Below are positions 7,459-16,435 of a stretch of 64,000 bases of DNA, in pieces. How positions within the stretch are numbered: the stretch's first letter is position 1; each line of letters opens with the position of its first letter. The position numbers were made by a program, and so were the translations under genes. The stretch is from Nocardioides daejeonensis (GTDB taxonomy: Bacteria; Actinomycetota; Actinomycetes; Propionibacteriales; Nocardioidaceae), in contig NZ_QHKZ01000001.1 of the NCBI RefSeq assembly GCF_003194585.1, positions 186,001-250,000 of the forward strand. The letters are read 5' to 3'. The notes under the pieces were generated by a model that searched no databases, was not told the origin of the DNA, and saw only the letters and a list, made by a program, of their open reading frames with translations.

Positions 7459-8390
7459 GTCCGCGAGAAGGCGTCGATAATGCTGAGGATCCCGGGCCCG
7501 ATCACCACGATGAGCAGGCAGGGCAGGATGAAGAGAATGACCGGTACCATGATCTTGACCGGCACCTGGCCGGCCTTCTCTTCGGCGCGCTGCCGCCGCT
7601 TGGTGCGCATCTCTGCCGACTGCACCCGGAGCACTTGGGCGATCGGGATGCCCACAGCGTCGGCCTGCACCATGGCTGCGACGAAGGACTTCAAATCCTT
7701 GACCTGGGTCCGCTCACCCAGCGCGCGGAGTGCCTCGCTGCGGCTCCGGCCGATCTGCATCTCCTGGAGGACCCGGGAGAGCTCGCCCGCCAGCGGCCCC
7801 TCGGTCTTCCGGGCGACCTGTTGCAGCGCGGCGTCGAAGCCGAGTCCGGCCTCGACGGAGATGGTGAGTAGGTCGATCGCGTCGGGAAGTTCCTTGAGCA
7901 GCGCCTCCTCGCGTTTCACTGCGGTGTTGTAGAGCCAGATGTTCGGCCCGAAGAAACCGAGAGCCGCGCCGGCGACGAGACCAAGCAGAATCACGGGGAG
8001 CGACATACCTGTCAGGAGGGTGAAGTAGGCACCTGCTCCGATTCCGACGACCGTACCGAGGATCTTTCCCGCAGAGACACGGTCGATGGTCCAGCCGGCC
8101 GGGTTTCCAGCGCGGTCGAGCTGCTGTCGGATCCGCTCCGCCTGGTCCGCTCCGGTGATCCGCCTGCCGAGGCCCTGCAAACGTTCAAGGAGCGGGACCA
8201 GCACACGCTCCGCGAACGGCTTGTCGGCTTCCTTGCCCAGCTCGTCAGCGGCAGTCGAAGAACCAGTCATCGCTTCTAGAACTTCAAGCGACTTGTTGAC
8301 TCCCTGCCGCTCGGCACTCAACCCACCCACGGACGAGAAGACCAAGAAGAGCGCGCCGAAGATCAAGGCAGCGCCTACCAGAAGCACCAT
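7455..8390 (-). CDS. tadC: Tad pilus inner-membrane platform protein TadC (T2SSF)
   Basis: 311 residues. One N-terminal membrane helix, two central ones and one at the C-terminus enclose a cytoplasmic T2SSF domain (DAIDLLTISVEAGLGFDAAL, MVQADAVGIPIAQVL). With TadB it forms the platform on which the TadA ATPase acts to extrude pilin. It lies 1 nt after the VWA-TadB fusion gene and overlaps the kinase gene by GTGA, so it is firmly part of the operon. Confidence 0.92.
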   Translation of the reverse strand: MVLLVGAALIFGALFLVFSSVGGLSAERQGVNKSLEVLEAMTGSSTAADELGKEADKPFAERVLVPLLERLQGLGRRITGADQAERIRQQLDRAGNPAGWTIDRVSAGKILGTVVGIGAGAYFTLLTGMSLPVILLGLVAGAALGFFGPNIWLYNTAVKREEALLKELPDAIDLLTISVEAGLGFDAALQQVARKTEGPLAGELSRVLQEMQIGRSRSEALRALGERTQVKDLKSFVAAMVQADAVGIPIAQVLRVQSAEMRTKRRQRAEEKAGQVPVKIMVPVILFILPCLLIVVIGPGILSIIDAFSRT

Positions 8391-8391
8391 C

Positions 8392-10314
8392 TCAGACCTC
8401 CACCTTCACGATACGGCTCATCAGGAACACGCCTAGAGCGAGAAAGACGCCGGCTGCACCGAGCATCACGATGCCGAGGAACTCGGTGTAGAGCGGTCGG
8501 ATGTACTCCCTGCGCAACAAAAGCATGTAGAGGAACATGCCGATCGGCAGCAGGCCCAGGATCCACCCAGACAACCGCCCCTCGGCGGAGAGCGTCTTCA
8601 CTTGCCGCCGCAGGTACTCCCGCTCGCGCAGCGTGGCGGCGACGGTGGTCAGCAGCTCTGCCAGATTGCCGCCGACCTGCCGCTGGATCCGGATCGCCAT
8701 GACCACCCAGGCGAAGTCCTTGCTCTGGCACCGCTCAGCGACTTGGTCCAGGGCGTCCTCGAGAGGAACGCCGAGGCGCGCCTCGACGAGCACCTGCCGG
8801 AACTCTCCGGCGATGGGCTCGCTGCCCTCGGCGACCACGGCGTCGATCGACTGGGCCAGCGACATGCCGGCGCTGAGCGAGCCAGCGATCAGCTGCAGCG
8901 TCTCGGCCAGCCCGCTCTGGAAGGCGTCAAGACGTCGCTTCCGCTTCCAACCCAACCAGAGCCACGGCACCAGCGCACCCAGCAGCAGGAAGAGCAGCAG
9001 GAAGACCCAGTCGCCGCCACCGAGCAGGACCCCGACCAGACCCGCGCCCACGGTGATGCCGCCGTGCATGAGGATCCACTCGGCCGCCTTCATCTGCGAG
9101 CCGGCCGCCACCAGGCGAGCCGAGATCCGCTCTTCCAGGCCCTTGTTGCGCTTGAGCACCTGGGCGGCAGCGCCCTTGGCCTGGTCGAGAGTGATCGCCG
9201 GGCCGCCGCTGCCGCCGGGCGCACCCTGCCCGCCCGTGTAGGCCGAGATCCGATCCTCCGCACTGGGGGCGGCCTTCGGCTCGGTGGCGGTGTACATGAG
9301 GCCACCGAGCAGCACCAACAGACCGACGCCCACAGCGGCGATGCCCAGGTAGACGACGGCTGTCGGAATCTGCAGCGAGCCGGAGTCCTCCTTCTTCGTC
9401 GATTCCAGTGCGGGCGTCTGCGCGCCGGAGCGGAGGAAGACCAGGCGGCTCGCGGAGAGCTCACCCGCGGTCACCTCGACAGTGCCCTCACGGGCGGTCA
9501 CCTCGGAGGGGATGGTCGCGGTGGCCACGATCTGGCGGCTCAGGCTCGCGGCCTCTTCGTTGAAGGCTGCGGTGAGGGCCTCGGTGGTCGCCGGGATGAC
9601 GGATCCGTTGCCGGCCTCCGCGAAGCTCTGCAGTGGGCCGAGATCCGCGGGCGCCTGGTCGAGGGCGACCACGTCGACCTGCACGCCGGCGGCGGTGATC
9701 GCGTCGACCACGGCGTTGTCCGGCGTCTTGGTGGTGTCGCGGCCGTCGGAGAGTACCAGGATCTGCCGTGCGCCCTCGGTCCCCGCGGCCTTGATCGCCT
9801 CCAGCACCCCGTCGTTGAGCGAGGTCTTCTTCGCCGTGCTGAGTCCTTCGATCACCGATGTGGCCTGCGCCCGATCGGTGGTCGGGGCAAGCTCCACGAC
9901 GACGTCGGAGTCGAAGCTCACCACGCCGATCCGCACATCGTCGGGTGCGGCGTCGAGGAACGCGAGCGCGGCGGCCTTGGCCGGCTCGAAGCGGTTCGCG
10001 TTCACCATCGAGTTGCTGGTGTCGATGGCCAGCACCGTCGTACGCAGGATCGTCTCACCGGCGTCTTCGGCGAGCTCTGCGGAGACGTCGACGGACTTGC
10101 CGGCGATCTTCACGGTGACGTCGGTCGGCGCCACCTGTGCACCGGCCGGGACCGAGAGCACCAGGTTGAGCTGGTCGCCGTCGGCCTCGGCGTGGCTGAT
10201 CGACAGGTCGCCGTCTGCGGCGGTGGCGGGGGAGACGCCGAGCAGGGCGGTGGCCGTCGCGACCGTGGCGAGCAGCCCTCCCGCGAGCGTGCGGATCATG
10301 GGGCGTCGCATCAC
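8392..10314 (-). CDS. tadB: VWA domain-TadB fusion protein
   Basis: 640 residues, overlapping tadA by GTGA. Signal peptide (residues 1-33), then a von Willebrand A domain (about 90-270) with MIDAS motif DTSNSM and later Thr/Asp ligands (KKTSLNDG, LSDGRDT). A membrane helix (about 320-342) leads to a cytoplasmic linker and a complete TadB/T2SSF part with further membrane helices (LIAGSLSAGMSLAQSIDAV, VAERCQSKDFAWVVMAIRI). The VWA part would face outside. In most Tad loci VWA domains occur in the separate minor pilin TadG; no tadE/F/G is seen here, so the fusion may replace TadG. Metal-dependent adhesion is inferred from the fold. Confidence 0.9.
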   Translation of the reverse strand: MMRRPMIRTLAGGLLATVATATALLGVSPATAADGDLSISHAEADGDQLNLVLSVPAGAQVAPTDVTVKIAGKSVDVSAELAEDAGETILRTTVLAIDTSNSMVNANRFEPAKAAALAFLDAAPDDVRIGVVSFDSDVVVELAPTTDRAQATSVIEGLSTAKKTSLNDGVLEAIKAAGTEGARQILVLSDGRDTTKTPDNAVVDAITAAGVQVDVVALDQAPADLGPLQSFAEAGNGSVIPATTEALTAAFNEEAASLSRQIVATATIPSEVTAREGTVEVTAGELSASRLVFLRSGAQTPALESTKKEDSGSLQIPTAVVYLGIAAVGVGLLVLLGGLMYTATEPKAAPSAEDRISAYTGGQGAPGGSGGPAITLDQAKGAAAQVLKRNKGLEERISARLVAAGSQMKAAEWILMHGGITVGAGLVGVLLGGGDWVFLLLFLLLGALVPWLWLGWKRKRRLDAFQSGLAETLQLIAGSLSAGMSLAQSIDAVVAEGSEPIAGEFRQVLVEARLGVPLEDALDQVAERCQSKDFAWVVMAIRIQRQVGGNLAELLTTVAATLREREYLRRQVKTLSAEGRLSGWILGLLPIGMFLYMLLLRREYIRPLYTEFLGIVMLGAAGVFLALGVFLMSRIVKVEV

Positions 10315-11780
10315 ATGCCGTCCATGGCGAAGAGGGCCGGGTCGACCGAGACGTTGGCGTAGGCCATCTTCTCGAGGAACTTCGGCCGGAGGCCGGTCGC
10401 CCGCAGCCGGCCGAGGCTGCGGCCGTTCTCGTCGAACCCGGCGGAGTGGTCGTAGACGAAGATGTCCTGGAGCGTGATGACGTCGCCCTCCATGCGCTCC
10501 ACCTCCGTCACATGCGTGATGTGGCGGGAGCCGTCCTTGAAGCGTGCCTGGTGCACGATCAGGTCCACCGCCGACGCCACCTGCTCGCGGATAGCCCGGA
10601 CCGGCAGGTCCATGCCTGCCATCAGCACCATCGTCTCGATGCGTGCCAGGGTGTCGCGGGGACCGTTGGAGTGGACGGTACAGATCGAGCCGTCGTGGCC
10701 GGTGTTCATCGCCTGCAGCATGTCGAGCGCGGAGGCGTCACGGACCTCACCGACGATGATGCGGTCGGGGCGCATGCGCAGGCTGTTCTTCACCAGGTCG
10801 CGAATGTCGACCTCGCCCTTGCCCTCCAGGTTCGCCGGGCGCGACTCCAGGCGCACCACGTGCTCCTGGTGAAGCTGGAGCTCGGCGGCGTCCTCGATGG
10901 TGACGATGCGCTCGTCGCTGGGGATGAACGACGACAGCACGTTGAGCGTCGTCGTCTTGCCGGCGCCGGTGGAGCCGGAGACGACGATGTTGAGCCGGCC
11001 GCGTACGCAGGCGTCGAGGAAGTCGCTGGTCCGCTGCGACATGGAGCCGAAGCGCACCAGGTCGGCGGCGGTCAGGGGGTCGGCTGCGAACTTGCGGATC
11101 GTGAGACTGGAGCCGTCGATCGCGAGCGGGGGGATCACGGCGTTCACACGGGAGCCGTCGGGGAGCCGAGCGTCGACCATCGGGCTCGACTCGTCGACCC
11201 GGCGACCGATCCGCGACACGATCTTCTCGATCGTACGGCGCAGGTGGGCCTCGTCGGTGAACTTCACGTCCACCCACTGCAGGCGACCCTTGCGCTCCAC
11301 CCAGACCTGGTCATGGCCGTTGACCATGACCTCGCTGACCTCGTCGTCGCGGAGCAACGGCTCGATCGGGCCGTAGCCGAGGATGTCGTCGGTGATTTCG
11401 AGGGTCACCTGCTGCCGGTCGGAGGCGCTGAGCGGGCGGTCCTGGGAGCCCAGCACCTCGCGCAGCACCGTCTTGACGCGCTGCTCCAGGTCGGCCTGGT
11501 CCACGTTGAGGTCGTAGAGCTGCGGGCCGAGCTGGCGAAGCAGCTCGGCGTGGATGCTGCCCTTGAGCTCCTCCAGCCGGTCCGCGTGCTGGGTCGCGGC
11601 GTGCGCCAGGCGGCGGCTGACCGACGGGTCGACCTCGCTGGAGACGGCCGCGCGCTTGCCAGGCCGGCTCGCCGTACCTGCGGTGTTGACCACGCTCTCG
11701 GCAGCATCGACGTCGCGACTGTCGGTCGGCGCGTCGATCCCCGCCTTCGCTCGTGCGATCCGATCACCCAAGCTGCTCAT
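10311..11780 (-). CDS. tadA: CpaF/TadA secretion ATPase
   Basis: 489 residues. After a disordered N-terminus and an N-terminal domain (IEPLLRDDEVSEVMVNG) comes the RecA-like motor: Walker A GSTGAGKTT at about residues 267-275, an Asp box, Walker B (RPDRIIVGEVRD) and the His box (GSICTVHSN). This hexameric ATPase powers Flp pilus assembly at the inner face of the membrane. Length is normal for the family. It lies 66 bp after cpaE and overlaps the VWA-TadB gene. Confidence 0.95.
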   Translation of the reverse strand: MSSLGDRIARAKAGIDAPTDSRDVDAAESVVNTAGTASRPGKRAAVSSEVDPSVSRRLAHAATQHADRLEELKGSIHAELLRQLGPQLYDLNVDQADLEQRVKTVLREVLGSQDRPLSASDRQQVTLEITDDILGYGPIEPLLRDDEVSEVMVNGHDQVWVERKGRLQWVDVKFTDEAHLRRTIEKIVSRIGRRVDESSPMVDARLPDGSRVNAVIPPLAIDGSSLTIRKFAADPLTAADLVRFGSMSQRTSDFLDACVRGRLNIVVSGSTGAGKTTTLNVLSSFIPSDERIVTIEDAAELQLHQEHVVRLESRPANLEGKGEVDIRDLVKNSLRMRPDRIIVGEVRDASALDMLQAMNTGHDGSICTVHSNGPRDTLARIETMVLMAGMDLPVRAIREQVASAVDLIVHQARFKDGSRHITHVTEVERMEGDVITLQDIFVYDHSAGFDENGRSLGRLRATGLRPKFLEKMAYANVSVDPALFAMDGM

Positions 11781-11846
11781 TGCTTTTCCTCCCCATAGCC
11801 TGTGCCCGAGGGCTCAGCGGCTTCCGTTGCCCGGCGTTGCCTCAGG

Positions 11847-13034
11847 TCACTTCTTGCGACGCCACAGGGCGCCGCTCTTGCCGCTCTCCTGCTTCGCGGG
11901 AGCGACCTCCTCGTTGCGCTCGGCGTGCTCCTCGCCGGCCAGCTTCGCCGCGAGCTTGCGGAACTCGATGCTGGCCGGGTGCGAGGGAGCGCCGATCACG
12001 ATCGGCTTGCCGGCGTTGGTGGCGGCGGCGACGTCGATCGAGGAGGGGATGAGCGTGGTGATCGGCATCCCGAGGATCGCCTCCACCTTCGTGCTGTCCA
12101 GTCCCACGGCGTCGTCGGCCCGGTTGAGCAGCAGGTGCCTGCTGCCCTGCGCGATATTGAGCAGGTCGAGAGTCTCCAGCGCGACCTTCACGTTCTTCAG
12201 GGTCGGCACGTCGAGGGTCGCCACGATCACGCACTCGTCGGTCTCGTCCAGCGCCTGGAGCGTCTGCTCGTCGAAGCTGGGGGAGGTGTCGACCACCACG
12301 TAGTCGAACTCCCGCTTGAGGGTGCGCATCATCCGGGCCACCAGCGTCGCCGTGACTCGGTCGCGGGCATCGGGCAGGCTCGGCGCGGCCAGCACCATCA
12401 GCGACTGCTCGTGCCGGGTCAGCAGCGACTCCACCATCGCGAAGTCGATCGAGTCCTCGCCGCCGATGGCCTCTTCGATCGTGTGGTGCGGGAAGAGCTG
12501 CATCGTGATCGCCACGTCGCCGAAGGCGAGGTCGAGGTCGACCAGGCAGACCTTGCGGGTGCCACCGTCGGCCAGGGCCAACGCCAGGTTGACCGAGGTG
12601 GTCGTCTTGCCGACTCCGCCCTTGGGGGAGAAGACCGTGACCACGGTGCCGTCGCGGACGATGTTGGCCTGCTGACCACCGTGCAGCGCCTTCCAGTACT
12701 GCTCGGCACGGCCGATCGCCGCGAGCAGACCACTGGCGTCGTCGGTCTGTACGACGTCGCGGGCGCCCGACTGCATCGCCTTGTAGAGGACCTCCGCGTC
12801 CACCTCCTCGCGCACGAGGATGACGCTGGTGGAGGGCCGCGTGTAGCGCATGCCCTCGGCGATGTCGATCGCATCGGCCAGCGCCAGGCTCGGCCCGCAC
12901 ACGACGGCGTACTCGCCGGTGTGCCGACCGAGCCAGGCGTGCATGGTCTCCGCGGAGTCGACGCCGTGCGCTCGGGGGAGCGCCGTTGAGAGACGTTCGA
13001 TGACCGCAGGGTCCTTGTCGACGATGACGGTCAT
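11847..13034 (-). CDS. cpaE: CpaE/TadZ-like ParA-type ATPase
   Basis: 395 residues. The first ~120 residues form a receiver-like fold (MTVIVDKDPAVIERLSTAL, ASTSVILVREEVDAEVLYKA region) without the full phosphorylation set; then a ParA/MinD ATPase with deviant Walker A SPKGGVGKTT near residue 140, followed by VCLVDLDLAFGD and VVVDTSPSFDE. Such proteins place the Tad machine at a pole or focus. The ATG overlaps the cpaB stop as TGATG. The C-terminus is basic (ALWRRKK). Confidence 0.93.
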   Translation of the reverse strand: MTVIVDKDPAVIERLSTALPRAHGVDSAETMHAWLGRHTGEYAVVCGPSLALADAIDIAEGMRYTRPSTSVILVREEVDAEVLYKAMQSGARDVVQTDDASGLLAAIGRAEQYWKALHGGQQANIVRDGTVVTVFSPKGGVGKTTTSVNLALALADGGTRKVCLVDLDLAFGDVAITMQLFPHHTIEEAIGGEDSIDFAMVESLLTRHEQSLMVLAAPSLPDARDRVTATLVARMMRTLKREFDYVVVDTSPSFDEQTLQALDETDECVIVATLDVPTLKNVKVALETLDLLNIAQGSRHLLLNRADDAVGLDSTKVEAILGMPITTLIPSSIDVAAATNAGKPIVIGAPSHPASIEFRKLAAKLAGEEHAERNEEVAPAKQESGKSGALWRRKK

Positions 13035-13780
13035 CAGCGGGCCCTCGGGAAGAAGTTCTCCGGCTTCACGACCGGACCCGGACCGACCTTCGACTCGTCG
13101 TTGAGCAGGCCGAACGAGAGTTCGCCCTCGTGGGAGCCGAACGTGATCTTGGTGGCCTGCTCCTGGTTGACCGCGAGGGTCATCAGCGTCCGCGGCAGCT
13201 GCTCGGTGACCGACTCGCCGTCCTCGTTCGTCGAGGTGGTGGTGATCGTCGAGGTCGTGCCCACGCCGAGCACCATGACCTTCTCCAGCAGGGTGCCGGT
13301 GTAGACGGGCAGCTGCGTGTTCTTGTCGACCTTGGTGACGAAGAGCGTCACCTCGGAGCCCGGGTTCACGAAGCCGGCCACGCGCGCGGGATCGGTCAGG
13401 TTGATCGAGATCGCCATCATGCCCTCCGGGATGGCCAGGGTCTCGCTCTCCACCACGCCACCGCCGAACTTGTTCGACGTGATCTGCTCCCCGGCGAAGA
13501 TCCGGGTCGTTGCGCGGAGGCCGCTGAGCGCCTCCGAGTCGTTCTGGGCACCGGCCAGGATCTGGTCCTTCGGTACCTCGACCTCCTTGATCTTCCCAGC
13601 GGTGACCGCGTCGTCGAACGCCTCGCCGGGGTCGATGTCCTCGACCGCCTGGAGGACCGACACGGCCTCGATGTCCTTCTTCGCCCGCTCATCGGCTCCC
13701 TGCACATAGAGGAAGACCAACAGGGTGCCGAGAGCTGCAATCACTGCCGCGAGAACGAGCAGGATCTTCCGACGGTCCAT
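13034..13780 (-). CDS. cpaB: CpaB/RcpC pilus assembly protein (SAF domain)
   Basis: 248 residues from the ATG at 13780, chosen for GGAAAG 8 nt upstream rather than the GTG at 13789. One N-terminal membrane helix (residues 5-26), then an SAF/beta-clip domain (VLQAVEDIDPGEAFDDAV, ATTRIFAGEQITSNKF) and a CpaB-type domain (AISINLTDPARVAGFVNPG, EVTLFVTKV). In Gram-negatives CpaB supports the secretin; no secretin gene is visible here, as expected for an actinobacterium. It is the first gene of the operon, preceded by about 290 bp with no gene. Confidence 0.92.
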   Translation of the reverse strand: MDRRKILLVLAAVIAALGTLLVFLYVQGADERAKKDIEAVSVLQAVEDIDPGEAFDDAVTAGKIKEVEVPKDQILAGAQNDSEALSGLRATTRIFAGEQITSNKFGGGVVESETLAIPEGMMAISINLTDPARVAGFVNPGSEVTLFVTKVDKNTQLPVYTGTLLEKVMVLGVGTTSTITTTSTNEDGESVTEQLPRTLMTLAVNQEQATKITFGSHEGELSFGLLNDESKVGPGPVVKPENFFPRAR

Positions 13781-14013
13781 GACCACCACTTTCCGTTGAG
13801 TCGTAACGAGACGCCCAAGCCCTCCCCACGAGGGTTCTCGGCCGACGCGGGGTCAAAGATGCCAAATATGTGACGCGTGTGAAGCATTGTTGCCTGCATA
13901 TGGCTCGAAATGACTAGACCAGTCGCAAAACCGTCAAAGCGGATGCGCGGTCGCGAGCCAGGCGGCTGTGGGACGAATGTCCAAGAGATTGTTGGAGCGG
14001 GCCCATGCATGCG

Positions 14014-14049
14014 GCTGGCTCCCCGGTCCTGGAGAACCGGGGAGCCAGC
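14014..14049 (-). terminator. Hairpin after the acyl-CoA ligase gene
   Basis: A perfect 14-bp stem (CTGGCTCCCCGGT paired with ACCGGGGAGCCAG plus one outer pair) with an 8-nt loop, 20 nt beyond the ligase stop on the minus strand. There is no T-run, as is common in actinobacterial terminators. Confidence 0.7.
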
Positions 14050-14068
14050 GGTGCGGTGCGGAGTTCCG

Positions 14069-15856
14069 TCAGCGGGCGTAGAGCGCCTCGACGTCCTCAC
14101 GGAACTCGCGCATCACGACGTTGCGCTTGAGCTTGAGGCTGGGGGTGAGCTGCCCGCCCTCCTCGGTCCAGTCGACCGGAAGCACGGTGAACTTGCGGAT
14201 CGACTCCGCCTTCGAGACGGCGCCGTTGGCATCCTCGACCGCAGACTCGACGGCCGCGCGCAGGTCCTCGTCGTCCACCAGGTCGGCGATGCTGCCCGTC
14301 TTGCCGTTCTCCTTCGCCCAGAAGGGGAAGTACTCGGGATCGATCGTGACCAGCGCGGCGATGAAGGGCTGACCGTCGCCGACGACCATGCACTGGCTTA
14401 CCAGGGGGTGCATGCGCAGTCGGTCCTCCAGGACGGCGGGGGCGACGTTCTTGCCCCCCGCGGTCACGAGGATCTCCTTCTTGCGGCCGGTGATGCGGAC
14501 GAAGCCCTCGTCGTCGACCTCGCCGACGTCGCCGGTGTGGAACCAGCCGTCGGTGAGTGCCTCCGCGGTGGCGGTCTCGTTCTTCCAGTAGCCGGTGAGC
14601 ACCTGGCCGCCCTTGAACAGCAGCTCGCCGTCCTCGGCCACGCGCACCGTCGTACCGCCGATCGGGCGACCGACCGTGCCGATCTTGATCGCGTCCGGGA
14701 GGTTGACCGTCAGCGCGGCCGTCGTCTCGGTCAGGCCGTAGCCCTCGAGGATGGTGAGGCCGATCCCGCGGTAGAAGTGTCCGAGCCGGTCGCCGAGCGG
14801 AGCCCCGCCGGAGACGGCGTACTCGCACTGGCCGCCCAGCGTGGTGCGGAGCTTGGAGTAGACGAGCTTGTCGAAGAGCGCATGCTGAAGACGGATCGGC
14901 AGCGACACCTTGCCGGTGTCCTGGCCGCGGCTCCAGGCGATGGCGACCTCGGCGGAGCGCTGGAAGATCTTGCCCTTGCCGTCCGCGGCGGCTCGCTGCG
15001 AGGCCGTGTTGTAGACCTTCTCGAAGACGCGCGGTACCGCGAGGATGAAGGTCGGACGGAAGGCTCCCAGGTCGTCGACGAGGTTCTTGATGTCAGCGCT
15101 GTGTCCCAGACGCACGCGAGCCTTCACGCAACCGATCTGGATGATCCGGGCGAAGACGTGCGCCAGCGGCAGGAAGAGCAGCGTTGACGACTTCTGCGCG
15201 CCGAAGAGACGCTCCAGCTCGTCGACTGCCACGCCCAGCTCGAACATGAAGTTGCCGTGCGTCAGCATGCAGCCCTTGGGGCGGCCCGTCGTGCCCGACG
15301 TGTAGATGAGGGTGGCCAGGCTCTCCGGAGAGGCGGTCGTACGGCGCGTCTCGAGCTCGCCGTCGTCGAAACCGGCACCGGCCTCGGTCAGGGCGGCCAC
15401 GGCGCCGTCGTCGAGCGTCCACAGGTGCGCGAGCTCGGGCAGCTCGGAGCGCAGCGGCTCGACCCGGTCGCGATGTGCGGCGGTCTCGGCGACGAGCCCC
15501 TTGGCGCCGGAGTCCTCCAGGATCCACGTGATCTGCTCGGCGGAGGAGGTCTCGTAGATCGGCACGGTCACGGCGCCGGCGAACCAGATCGCATAGTCGA
15601 GCAGCGTCCACTCGTAGCGCGTCTTGGACAGGAGCGCCACGCGATCGCCGGGCTCGATGCCGGAGGCGGCGAGCCCCTTGGCGACCTGCTGCACCTCGGC
15701 GAGGAACGCCGCGGCGGTCACGTCCTCCCACGCGCCGGCGACGTTGCGACTGAAGACGACAGTATCGGCGTGGTCGCGTCCGTTGGTGACCACATCGTCG
15801 GTGAGGTTGCCCGTGGCGGGAATCTCGACAGTCAGAGGCGTGGAGAACTCACGCAA
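14069..15856 (-). CDS. Long-chain fatty-acid-CoA ligase (FadD15-like)
   Basis: 595 residues. The start is TTG, fixed by a perfect AGGAGG seven nt upstream. The adenylate-forming motifs are present: P-loop YTSGTTGRPKG near residue 183, GYGLTETTA in the A5 region and the hinge TGRKKEILVTAGGKNVAP. It activates fatty acids to acyl-CoA through an acyl-AMP. By position and length it matches fadD15 (Rv2187) of M. tuberculosis, and the SRPBCC and ArsA genes diverge from it as in that region. It is cytosolic or peripheral. The hairpin at 14014 closes the transcript. Confidence 0.94.
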   Translation of the reverse strand: MREFSTPLTVEIPATGNLTDDVVTNGRDHADTVVFSRNVAGAWEDVTAAAFLAEVQQVAKGLAASGIEPGDRVALLSKTRYEWTLLDYAIWFAGAVTVPIYETSSAEQITWILEDSGAKGLVAETAAHRDRVEPLRSELPELAHLWTLDDGAVAALTEAGAGFDDGELETRRTTASPESLATLIYTSGTTGRPKGCMLTHGNFMFELGVAVDELERLFGAQKSSTLLFLPLAHVFARIIQIGCVKARVRLGHSADIKNLVDDLGAFRPTFILAVPRVFEKVYNTASQRAAADGKGKIFQRSAEVAIAWSRGQDTGKVSLPIRLQHALFDKLVYSKLRTTLGGQCEYAVSGGAPLGDRLGHFYRGIGLTILEGYGLTETTAALTVNLPDAIKIGTVGRPIGGTTVRVAEDGELLFKGGQVLTGYWKNETATAEALTDGWFHTGDVGEVDDEGFVRITGRKKEILVTAGGKNVAPAVLEDRLRMHPLVSQCMVVGDGQPFIAALVTIDPEYFPFWAKENGKTGSIADLVDDEDLRAAVESAVEDANGAVSKAESIRKFTVLPVDWTEEGGQLTPSLKLKRNVVMREFREDVEALYAR

Positions 15857-15993
15857 GGGGATACCTCCTGAAAGTGCGGTGCCGCTGGCACTCGTCCCAT
15901 ACAGTGTCGCTGCACGTTACCGCCCCGTAGGGCCGTCGCCGCCATCCGGTACGCTCGCCGAACCGGTCGGCCCACACATGGCAGGGGAACGCG

Positions 15994-16431
15994 ATGGCTG
16001 AACAGACCACGTCGTCGATCATCGTCGACGCGGCGCCGAGCGCCGTGATGGCCGTGATCGCCGACTTCGCCGCCTACCCCGAATGGGCCAAGGGCGTACG
16101 CACCGCCGACGTGCGTCGGAGCACCGCCGACGGTCGCGGCGAGCAGGTCTACTTCGAGCTCGACGTGCCGCCGATCAAGGACGAATACACGCTCGCCTAC
16201 ATCTGGGACGGCGACCGCCAGGTCACCTGGACCCTCGTGGAGGGCAAGATGCTGCGTGCCCTCAACGGTGCCTACGTGCTGCGCGACCTCGGCGGCAGTC
16301 GCACCGAGGTCACCTACCGGCTCTCCCTCGACGTCTCGATCCCGCTCATCGGCATGCTCAAGCGCAAGGGCGAGAAGATCCTCATCGACACCGCGCTGAA
16401 GGGTCTCAAGAAGCGCGTCGAGTCCGCCTGA
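15994..16431 (+). CDS. SRPBCC (START/Bet v1-like) protein
   Basis: 145 residues, ATG with GGGGAA upstream. The pattern SSIIVDAAPSAVMAVIADFA...YPEWAKGV, central YIWDGDRQVTWTLVEG and long C-terminal helix (RKGEKILIDTALKGLKKRV) is a polyketide-cyclase/START-type helix-grip fold that encloses a hydrophobic ligand. Ligand unknown. It resembles Rv2185c and, with the ArsA ATPase 4 nt downstream and FadD15 divergently upstream, repeats a conserved actinobacterial cluster, so a role in lipid handling is likely but inferred. Confidence 0.88.
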   Translation: MAEQTTSSIIVDAAPSAVMAVIADFAAYPEWAKGVRTADVRRSTADGRGEQVYFELDVPPIKDEYTLAYIWDGDRQVTWTLVEGKMLRALNGAYVLRDLGGSRTEVTYRLSLDVSIPLIGMLKRKGEKILIDTALKGLKKRVESA

Positions 16432-16435
16432 CCGC

